NCBI RefSeq assembly: GCF_900105345.1
Contig: NZ_FNSN01000003.1
Span: 2,418,001-2,482,000, forward strand
Source of the DNA: Arthrobacter woluwensis
Lineage (GTDB): Bacteria; Actinomycetota; Actinomycetes; Actinomycetales; Micrococcaceae
Length of the DNA stretch: 64,000 nucleotides
Reading direction: 5' to 3'
The notes below the pieces were generated by a model. That model made no database searches, had not been told where the DNA came from, and saw nothing but the letters and a program-made list of their open reading frames with translations. The position numbers and the translations under genes are program-made. Positions 55,307 through 62,127 of this stretch are shown piece after piece (within the stretch, counting starts at the first letter, position 1; each line of letters starts with the position of its first letter).

Positions 55307-56710
55307 TCAGCGTTTCGAGAGCGACCCGGCGACCAGGAACGCGAGTTCCAGGGACTGCATGTGGTTCAGACGCGGATCGCAGACCGACTCGTAGCGGTCC
55401 TCGAACGCGGCCTCGTCGATCGGGTCGGCGCCGCCGAGGCACTCCGCGACGTCGTCACCGGTCATCTCCACGTGCAGACCGCCCGGGAAGGTGCCGAGGG
55501 CCTCGTGCACCTCGAAGAAGCCGCGGACCTCGTCCATGACGTCGTCGAAGCGACGGGTCTTGTAGCCGTTCTTGCTGGTCACGGTGTTGCCGTGCATCGG
55601 GTCGGTCACCCAGAGCACCTGGGCCCCGGACGCGGTGACCTTCTCCACGATGGGCGGGAGGTTCTCGCGGATCTTGCCGGCGCCCATGCGCGTGATGAAG
55701 GTCAGGCGGCCGGGCTCGCGGTTCGGATCCAGCTTGTCGATGAGGCGCAGCGCATCGTCGCCCGAGGTGGTCGGGCCGAGCTTGACGCCGATCGGGTTGC
55801 GGACGCGGGAGAGGAAGTCGACGTGCGCGTGGTCCAGCTCGCGGGTGCGCTCACCGATCCACAGGAAGTGCGACGACGTGTCATACGGGAACCCGGTCCG
55901 GGAGTCGATCCGGGTGAGGGCGCGCTCGTAGTCGAGGAGCAGCGCCTCGTGGCTGGCGAAGAACTCCACCCGCTTGAGGGCTTCGAAGTCCGCGCCGCAC
56001 GACTGCATGAAGGTGATGGCGCGGTCGATGTCCTTGGCCAGGGACTCGTAGCGGGCATGGGCCGGGTTGGCCGTGAAGCCCTTGTTCCACTGGTGCACCA
56101 GGCGGAGGTCCGCGAAGCCACCCGTGGTGAACGCCCGGATGAGGTTCAGGGTGGAAGCCGAGGTGTGGTAGGCCCGCAGCATGCGGCCGGCATCGTGTGC
56201 ACGGGACTCGGGGGTGAACTCATAGCCGTTGACGATGTCGCCGCGGTAGGCCGGCAGGGTGACGCCGTCCCGGGTCTCGTCATTGGACGACCGCGGCTTG
56301 GCGAACTGCCCGGCCATGCGGCCCATCTTGATGACAGGGAGGGAGGCGCCATAGGTGAGGACGACGGCCATCTGGAGGATCGTCTTCACCCGGGAGGAGA
56401 TCCGGTCCGCCGTGGCGGCCTCGAAGGTCTCGGCGCAGTCGCCGCCCTGCAGGAGGAAGGCCCGTCCCTGGGCCGCGGCCGCGAGACGCTCGCGCAGCAC
56501 GTCCACCTCGCCGGCGAAGACGAGCGGGGGAAGAATGGAGAGTTCCTTGACCGAGGCGTCGAAGACCGCGGGATCGGACCAGGTGGGCTGCTGGTTGATC
56601 GGCAGCGAACGCCACTCGTCGAGGCCGGGATAGTCGGCCGCTCCGCTCTGGGATGCGGCCGCGAAGGCGGCGGAGGAGTCGGGGGCCGCTGTGGTGGAAA
56701 GCTCAGTCAC
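55307..56710 (-). CDS. aroG: 3-deoxy-7-phosphoheptulonate synthase, class II
   Basis: This enzyme joins phosphoenolpyruvate and erythrose 4-phosphate in the first step of aromatic amino acid synthesis. The 467-residue class II (plant/mycobacterial type) protein shows LLQGGDCAETFE with the metal-binding Cys, KMGRMAGQFAKPRS, YRGDIVNG, ASHEALLLDYE and the WVTDPMHGNT and HVEMTGDDVAECLGG metal/substrate motifs. The GTG start has TAGAAT 7 nt upstream. The place between the PknL-like kinase and plsC matches M. tuberculosis. Confidence 0.96.
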   Translation of the reverse strand: MTELSTTAAPDSSAAFAAASQSGAADYPGLDEWRSLPINQQPTWSDPAVFDASVKELSILPPLVFAGEVDVLRERLAAAAQGRAFLLQGGDCAETFEAATADRISSRVKTILQMAVVLTYGASLPVIKMGRMAGQFAKPRSSNDETRDGVTLPAYRGDIVNGYEFTPESRAHDAGRMLRAYHTSASTLNLIRAFTTGGFADLRLVHQWNKGFTANPAHARYESLAKDIDRAITFMQSCGADFEALKRVEFFASHEALLLDYERALTRIDSRTGFPYDTSSHFLWIGERTRELDHAHVDFLSRVRNPIGVKLGPTTSGDDALRLIDKLDPNREPGRLTFITRMGAGKIRENLPPIVEKVTASGAQVLWVTDPMHGNTVTSKNGYKTRRFDDVMDEVRGFFEVHEALGTFPGGLHVEMTGDDVAECLGGADPIDEAAFEDRYESVCDPRLNHMQSLELAFLVAGSLSKR

Positions 56711-56717
56711 ACGGTCG

Positions 56718-56723
56718 ATTCTA
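56718..56723 (-). promoter_or_regulatory. -10 element of the DAHP synthase gene, leaderless start
   Basis: TAGAAT (minus strand) lies 7 nt before the GTG at 56710. Confidence 0.55.
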
Positions 56724-56808
56724 GACGCCCGGGACGGGATCGCCGCTTCGGGTCCATAGGACGGACGTCATCGACGGCGGGCGCCCGGGAGGATTCCCGG
56801 AGGCGGCG

Positions 56809-57537
56809 TCAGGACGACGCCGGGTGCTCGCCGTCGTCGGGCCGGATCCCTGCCGCGGCCGCGGCCGCCTCCGCCTTGACCGTGGCGGCGTACTTGTCCA
56901 CGTACTCCTGCCCGGAGAGCCTCATGAGCCGCTCCATCACGGCGTCCACCACCTGCCGCTGCACCTCGTACTCCTCGGCACGGTCGGCCAGGTGACTGAA
57001 GTCGAGCGGTTCGCCGAAGATGACGCCGATGCGGCGGATGCTGGGGACCGTGCGGCCGATCGGCTGCACCTTGTCCGTCCCGATCATGGCCACGGGGATG
57101 ATCGGGACCCGGCATTCGAGGGCCAGACGGGCCACGCCGACCTTGCCCCGGTACAGGCGGCCGTCCGGGCTGCGGGTGCCTTCGGGGTAGATGCCGAGCA
57201 GTTCGCCGTTCTTCAGCACCTCCGCGCCCGCGCCGAGGGACAGACTGGAGGCGGCGCCGCCCGAGCGGTCCATCGGGAGCTGGTTCGTCAGCCGGAAGAA
57301 GGCCGCCGTCAGCCGGCCTTTCAGGCCACGCCCGGTGAAGTAGTCACTCTTGGCCAGGAAGACCACCGGACGCGGCACTTCGAGCGGCATGAAGACCGAA
57401 TCGGAGAAGGAGAGATGGTTCGAGGCCAGGATGGCGCCGCCCTCCTGGGGGATGTTGTCCAGGCCTTTGACCCAGGGGCGGAAGATCAGCTTGACCAATG
57501 GCCCGATGATCACGTTCTTCATCAGCCAATAGAACAT
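56809..57537 (-). CDS. 1-acylglycerol-3-phosphate acyltransferase (PlsC-like)
   Basis: The 242-residue membrane-bound enzyme adds the second acyl chain in phosphatidic acid synthesis. It has the acyltransferase motifs NHLSFSD (H41 and D46), the FFRLTNQLPMDRSGG block, YPEGTRSPDG (EGTRS 119-123) and VPIIPVAMIG. ATG 57537 has a strong AAGGAGG; longer upstream frames lack one. It is divergent from the esterase gene. Several plsC paralogues usually exist in actinobacteria, so this may serve another acceptor. Confidence 0.9.
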   Translation of the reverse strand: MFYWLMKNVIIGPLVKLIFRPWVKGLDNIPQEGGAILASNHLSFSDSVFMPLEVPRPVVFLAKSDYFTGRGLKGRLTAAFFRLTNQLPMDRSGGAASSLSLGAGAEVLKNGELLGIYPEGTRSPDGRLYRGKVGVARLALECRVPIIPVAMIGTDKVQPIGRTVPSIRRIGVIFGEPLDFSHLADRAEEYEVQRQVVDAVMERLMRLSGQEYVDKYAATVKAEAAAAAAGIRPDDGEHPASS

Positions 57538-57659
57538 GGCCGTCCTCCTTGGAAGTGGCGGTGTCAGGTGGGCCCTGACAGAGCCCGGAACCTGCGCCCA
57601 GACTACATGGACGGGCCCGCCGGGTCCCATGTCACGCGACTTTGGGGAATGATGGAGTC

Positions 57660-58442
57660 ATGAGCAATGAGGCACTGCATCCGGAGCAATCGGCCATCTC
57701 TCACGACGCGTTCAGCAGCGACGGGCACGGTCCGCGCGCCCGTGTGGGCGTGGTCATGTCCCACGGCTTCACGGGAAGCCCGCACGGCCTCCGGGACTGG
57801 GCCACTCACCTGGCGGACGCAGGCTTCACGGTGCGGATGCCACTGCTGCCCGGACACGGCACCACCTGGCAGGACATGTCGACCCGCAGCTGGCAGGAGT
57901 GGTACCAGGCCTACGAGGCCAGCTACCAGGAACTCGTGCCGCTGTGCGACACGATCGTCACGGCCGGTCTCTCGATGGGCGGCTGTCTCGCCCTACGGCT
58001 CGCCGCGCTCAAACCCGTGGCCGGGACCGTGGTGGTCAACCCGGGCCTCGTGATCGACGACTGGCGCGCCCCGCTCTCCGGCCTGCTCAAGCACCTCGTG
58101 AAGTCGACGCCGTCCATCGCGAACGACATCCTCAAACCCGGCGTCGACGAGGGCGCCTACACCCGCACGCCCACCGCGTCCGTCCATGAGCTGCACAAGC
58201 TCTTCGCGAACACGCGGGAGCTGCTCCCTCGCATCAGCACGCCGGTGCACCTGTTCCGCTCGCGCACGGACCACATCGTGGGTGATTCAAGCGTCCGCGC
58301 CCTGCAGAACGGATTGCGTGACGGGCTGCTGGACATCGAGTGGCTGGAGAACAGCCTGCACGTCGCCACCGTGGACAACGACGCCCCTCTCATCTTCGAC
58401 GGCAGCGTCCGTTTCATCGACTCCCTGGGGGCGAGGCGATGA
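57660..58442 (+). CDS. Alpha/beta hydrolase, carboxylesterase/monoacylglycerol lipase type
   Basis: The 260-residue enzyme has the oxyanion region SHGFTGSPHGLRDWA, the nucleophile GLSMGG (S105), the acid in FRSRTDHIV and the histidine in NSLHVATVDND. This arrangement fits the thermostable carboxylesterase Est30 and monoacylglycerol lipases. ATG 57660 was chosen over an in-frame TTG at 57642. The next gene overlaps it by 4 nt. Lipid breakdown beside plsC and fadD15 is plausible but unproven. Confidence 0.88.
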   Translation: MSNEALHPEQSAISHDAFSSDGHGPRARVGVVMSHGFTGSPHGLRDWATHLADAGFTVRMPLLPGHGTTWQDMSTRSWQEWYQAYEASYQELVPLCDTIVTAGLSMGGCLALRLAALKPVAGTVVVNPGLVIDDWRAPLSGLLKHLVKSTPSIANDILKPGVDEGAYTRTPTASVHELHKLFANTRELLPRISTPVHLFRSRTDHIVGDSSVRALQNGLRDGLLDIEWLENSLHVATVDNDAPLIFDGSVRFIDSLGARR

Positions 58443-58969
58443 CCCCCGCCGAAGACAACACTCCGGGCAGCCGCTCCTCCGAGGAGCCCCCGCCGGAGGA
58501 ACCCCGTGGTTCCGGCGACTCCGGCCAGGACGACGACGCGGTCTGGGAAGACCTGGTCGCGCGGCTGAAAGCCACCGACAGTGGGGAGACGCCTGCCGCC
58601 CAGACCCCTGGGACCGGGTCCGGATTCTCCGCCTTCGACCCGCTGGGCCTCAGCAGCCCGGCCGCTCCGCCGACGACGGGCGGCGGCCCCCGGGACTACG
58701 TCACCGACCCCGACGTGGAAGAGGAGCTCGACAGTTTCGTCCCGGAGGATCCCGGACCCCTGAGCGAAGCGGATCCCCGGCTGGCTCTCGCCTGGGCCGG
58801 CGCCGCGGGGGGCCCGCTGCTGATCGTGCTGCTCCTGATCTTCTGGCGCTCCGCACCCCAGCCGGTGTGGTGGGTCCTCATCGCGGGATTCATCGCCGGC
58901 ATCGGCTATCTCCTGTGGCAGCTTCCCCAGCGCAGTGATGACGACTACGACGACGGCGCCCGCCTCTGA
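58439..58969 (+). CDS. Acidic two-helix membrane protein, function unknown
   Basis: The 176-residue protein has a disordered acidic N-terminal half rich in Glu, Asp, Pro, Ser and Gly (1-115, with DDDAVWEDLVARLKATD), then two membrane helices (about 122-142 and 146-163) and a short charged tail YDDGARL. No family is recognised with confidence. ATG 58439 overlaps the esterase stop (ATGA), so the two are co-translated. The DPDVEEELDSFVPEDPGPLSEADPRLALAW stretch just before the helices resembles other short actinobacterial membrane proteins. Confidence 0.75.
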   Translation: MTPAEDNTPGSRSSEEPPPEEPRGSGDSGQDDDAVWEDLVARLKATDSGETPAAQTPGTGSGFSAFDPLGLSSPAAPPTTGGGPRDYVTDPDVEEELDSFVPEDPGPLSEADPRLALAWAGAAGGPLLIVLLLIFWRSAPQPVWWVLIAGFIAGIGYLLWQLPQRSDDDYDDGARL

Positions 58970-58978
58970 CCGCCCGGC

Positions 58979-60043
58979 TCAACCGCCGGCGCGCGGCCTC
59001 GGCCCGGAACCGCGGGCGCTCCACGGCGCCTTGAGCGTCGGCGCACCGCGCAAGGGAACCCGCCTGGCCGCGTTCCGCGCGAGGTCCGCGGCGCCGACGA
59101 GCCCGGCGTCCGGACCGAGCTTCGCGAGGGCGACCCGCGCCACCGGCCTGAACCCGCGCCCCGTGAGGTTGCGGTGGAAGGTCCGCTCCGCGGCGTCGAG
59201 CAGCAGGTCCCCCGCCGTGGACAGGCCGCCGCCGATCACGAAGGTTCCCGGGTCGAGCGCCGCTGCGAGGTTGGCCAGGCCGAGCCCGAGCCACTCCCCG
59301 ACGTCGGCCACGAGTTCGCGGCTCTGAGCCTCTCCCTCGAGCGCCAGGCGGGTGATGAGAGCCCCCGTGATCCGGTGCACGTCGCCGTGGGCGGCGGCCA
59401 GGATCTCCTGGGCCATCGGCGAGTTGGCGGCGGCCAGCTCGCGGGCGTCCCGGCCGAGCGCGTTGCCCGAGGCGTACTGCTCCCAGCAGCCACGGTTGCC
59501 GCATTCGCAGCGGTGGCCTCCGGGGACCATGATCGCGTGCCCGAACTCCCCCGCGACGCCGAACCTCCCGCGCTCCAGGTGCCCGTCGTTCACCATGGCC
59601 CCGCCGATCCCCGTGCCGAGGGTGATGCAGACGAGCCGGGACTCCCCCTGGCCCGCCCCGAAGCGCCATTCGGCCCAGGCGGCGGCGTCCGCGTCATTGA
59701 CCACGTGCACGCGGCGACGGAGCTTCTCCTCCAGCCGGGCGCGCAGAGGCTCATTGCGCCAGGCGAGGTGCGGGCTGAAGAGGACGGTGCCGCCGTCGAG
59801 GTCCATCCAGCCCGCCGCGCCGATGCCCACCGGGGCGCCGCGGCGGCCACTGCTCAGCTCTTCGACGAGCTCCGCGATGACCTCCTCCACCCGCTCGGCG
59901 TCCTGGCCCGGGGTCTCGCGGCGTTCCGAGCGGAGAATCCGGCCGTGCTGGTCCACCAGGCCCGCCGCCACCTTGGTGCCGCCGATGTCGATGCCGATGG
60001 CCAGCGACGGTCTGCGGCCGGCGCGCGGGATGGTGTGCTGCAT
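58979..60043 (-). CDS. ROK family glucokinase
   Basis: The 354-residue sugar kinase has the phosphate loop GIDIGGTKVAAG, NDADAAAWAEW, TLGTGIGGA, GEFGHAI and the zinc motif CECGNRGCWEQY of ATP-dependent ROK glucokinases. It ends in a basic Pro/Arg-rich tail (about 320-354) not usual for the family. ATG 60043 lies 6 nt from TAAGAT. It is divergent from the acyl-CoA ligase and convergent, with a 9-bp gap, to the acidic membrane protein gene, so no hairpin separates them. The window also has a polyphosphate glucokinase. Confidence 0.92.
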   Translation of the reverse strand: MQHTIPRAGRRPSLAIGIDIGGTKVAAGLVDQHGRILRSERRETPGQDAERVEEVIAELVEELSSGRRGAPVGIGAAGWMDLDGGTVLFSPHLAWRNEPLRARLEEKLRRRVHVVNDADAAAWAEWRFGAGQGESRLVCITLGTGIGGAMVNDGHLERGRFGVAGEFGHAIMVPGGHRCECGNRGCWEQYASGNALGRDARELAAANSPMAQEILAAAHGDVHRITGALITRLALEGEAQSRELVADVGEWLGLGLANLAAALDPGTFVIGGGLSTAGDLLLDAAERTFHRNLTGRGFRPVARVALAKLGPDAGLVGAADLARNAARRVPLRGAPTLKAPWSARGSGPRPRAGG

Positions 60044-60049
60044 GAGCCC

Positions 60050-60055
60050 ATCTTA
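60050..60055 (-). promoter_or_regulatory. -10 element of the ROK glucokinase gene, leaderless start
   Basis: TAAGAT (minus strand) lies 6 nt before ATG 60043. Confidence 0.55.
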
Positions 60056-60073
60056 GGGACGCGGACACTAAGT

Positions 60074-60093
60074 TACTGGCGAGTAGATATAAT
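60074..60093 (+). promoter_or_regulatory. Consensus -10 with adjoining palindrome, fadD15-like gene
   Basis: TATAAT at 60088-60093 is a perfect -10. Immediately upstream, TACT GGCG AGTA (60074-60085) is an inverted repeat filling the promoter spacer, a typical repressor position. The leader to GTG 60223 would be about 120 nt; a second possible -10, TAGGCT at 60174-60179, would give a short leader. Confidence 0.5.
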
Positions 60094-60222
60094 GTGGATC
60101 ACATCCCCCGAGCGCAGCAGCCCGCGCCGGACCCGGACTCCCCCGCCTCAGAGCCACGGAAACCCCCGGGTACTAGGCTGGGTGCAAGCCCTGTCGGGGG
60201 ACGGGATATCGAAGGAGCTATC

Positions 60223-62034
60223 GTGCGAGAATTCAGCATGCCGGCCAAGGTTCATCTGGACCCGGCCAGCAACATCACCGACTTCCTGCTGCGGCACGCC
60301 CGCGGTGGCAAGAACCCGGCCCTCTTCGCCACCCGGGACGCCTCCGGGACCTGGCAGGACATCTCGGCCACCGAGTTCCTCGATGACGTCTCGGCACTCG
60401 CCAAGGGACTGATCGCCAACGGAGTGCAGCAGGGCGATCGAGTAGGCATCATGTCCCGCACGCGCTACGAATGGACGCTGGTGGACTTCGCCATCTGGTT
60501 CGCCGGCGCGATCTCCGTCCCGATCTACGAGACCTCCTCCCCCAGCCAGGTGGCCTGGAACCTCGGCGACTCCGGCGCCGTCGCCGCCTTCGCCGAGCAG
60601 TCCCACCACGAGCACGCCATCCGCGCCGCCGTCCGCGCCGAGAACCTGGACGGGATGCGGCACGTGTGGCAGATCGAAGCCGGCGGGCTCGACGAACTCC
60701 GCACCGCCGGAGCGAACATCAGCGACGCCGAGCTGGAAGCGCGCCGCAGTAGCTCCTCCCTCGACAGCATCGCCACGATCATCTACACCTCCGGCACCAC
60801 GGGGCGGCCCAAGGGCTGCGAGCTCACCCACGGCAACTTCGCGGAGCTCTCCGACAACGCACTCGCCCAGCTGGGGGTGATCGTCAACCAGGGCGCCTCG
60901 ACCATCATGTTCCTGCCGCTGGCCCACGTGTTCGCCCGGTTCATCTCGGTCCTGGCCGTGGCCGCGGGCTCGCGGGTGGGGCACACTCCGGATGTGAAGA
61001 ACCTCCTGCCCGATCTCCAGAGCTTCCAGCCGACCTTCATCCTGGCCGTGCCCCGCGTCTTCGAGAAGGTGTACAACTCGGCGCTCTCCAAGGCCGAGGA
61101 CGGCGGCAAGGGCGCCATCTTCCACAAGGCCGCCGAGACCGCGATCGCCTATTCCCGGGCACGCCAGGCCGGCAAGGTGGGGCTCGGTCTCAAGCTCAAG
61201 CACACCCTCTTCGACGCGCTCGTCTACAAGAAGCTCCGGGAGGCCATGGGCGGCCACGTCACCCATGCGGTGTCCGGCGGCGGCCCGCTCGGCGAACGGC
61301 TGGGCCACTTCTTCAACGGCATCGGCCTGCTGGTCCTCGAGGGCTACGGCCTGACCGAGACGACCGCGCCCATCACCGTCAACACGCTCGATCTCAACCG
61401 CATCGGCACGGTCGGCCCGCCCCTGCCGGGCAACGCGGTGCGGATCGCGGACGACGGCGAGATCCTCGCCAAGGGCGTCTGCGTCATGCGAGGCTACTAC
61501 AACCGCCCCGAGCTGCAGGACGAGGCTTTCACCGACGGCTGGTTCCACACCGGCGACATCGGCGAACTCGACGAGCAGGGCTTCCTTCGCATCACCGGCC
61601 GCAAGAAGGAGATCATCGTGACCGCGGGCGGCAAGAACGTGGTCCCGGCCCTCCTGGAGGACCAGATCCGCGCGGACGCCCTGGTCTCCCAGGTGCTCGT
61701 GGTGGGCGACAACCGGCCCTTCATCGGGGCCCTCGTCACGCTCGACGAGGAGGCGCTGCCGGGCTGGCTCGAACGGCACGGACTCTCCTCCGGCCTGTCC
61801 CTGGCGGACGCGGCGCGTGAGGACAAGGTCAAGGAGGCGGTGCAGCAGCTGATCTCCAAGGCCAACGAATCCGTGTCCCACGCCGAGGCGATCAAGTCGT
61901 TCCGCATCGTCACAGAGGACTTCACGGAGGCTTCCGGCCACCTGACCCCCTCCATGAAGGTCAAGCGCGCCCAGGTGGTCAAGGACTACTCGGACGTCAT
62001 CGAGGAGATGTACTCCGCGCCCAAGCCCGCCTGA
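60223..62034 (+). CDS. Long-chain fatty acid--CoA ligase, FadD15-like
   Basis: The 603-residue enzyme activates fatty acids through acyl-AMP. The AMP-binding motifs are TIIYTSGTTGRPKGCELTH, the gate/linker GYGLTETTAPITVN, WFHTGDIGELDEQGFLRITGRKKEIIV and a C-terminal lysine in MKVKRAQV. The start VREFSMPA parallels FadD15 of M. tuberculosis, and GTG 60223 follows GAAGGAG. The reading frame continues upstream to 60094 but that part looks untranslated. Ligases of this group act on long-chain fatty acids. It is convergent with pyc across a double hairpin. Confidence 0.94.
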   Translation: MREFSMPAKVHLDPASNITDFLLRHARGGKNPALFATRDASGTWQDISATEFLDDVSALAKGLIANGVQQGDRVGIMSRTRYEWTLVDFAIWFAGAISVPIYETSSPSQVAWNLGDSGAVAAFAEQSHHEHAIRAAVRAENLDGMRHVWQIEAGGLDELRTAGANISDAELEARRSSSSLDSIATIIYTSGTTGRPKGCELTHGNFAELSDNALAQLGVIVNQGASTIMFLPLAHVFARFISVLAVAAGSRVGHTPDVKNLLPDLQSFQPTFILAVPRVFEKVYNSALSKAEDGGKGAIFHKAAETAIAYSRARQAGKVGLGLKLKHTLFDALVYKKLREAMGGHVTHAVSGGGPLGERLGHFFNGIGLLVLEGYGLTETTAPITVNTLDLNRIGTVGPPLPGNAVRIADDGEILAKGVCVMRGYYNRPELQDEAFTDGWFHTGDIGELDEQGFLRITGRKKEIIVTAGGKNVVPALLEDQIRADALVSQVLVVGDNRPFIGALVTLDEEALPGWLERHGLSSGLSLADAAREDKVKEAVQQLISKANESVSHAEAIKSFRIVTEDFTEASGHLTPSMKVKRAQVVKDYSDVIEEMYSAPKPA

Positions 62035-62054
62035 GCGGCGGACGCCCACACGAC

Positions 62055-62123
62055 GGCGGCCCGGCACCTTCTGGTGCCGGGCCGCCTTCGTCGGTGGGTG
62101 CCCGGTCATCCCGGGCACCCACC
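62055..62123. terminator. Double terminator, fadD15-like / pyc
   Basis: Two perfect hairpins lie between convergent genes: a 14-bp stem with a 4-nt loop (62055-62068 with 62073-62086) after the ligase gene, and a 13-bp stem (62093-62105 with 62111-62123) right after the pyc stop. Confidence 0.85.
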
Positions 62124-62127
62124 GGGG

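Noticed and set aside
60094-60222. N-terminal extension of the acyl-CoA ligase
   Set aside because: The frame is open, but the stretch is Pro/Arg-rich, begins directly against the -10 hexamer, and GTG 60223 has a clear ribosome site and family-like start.
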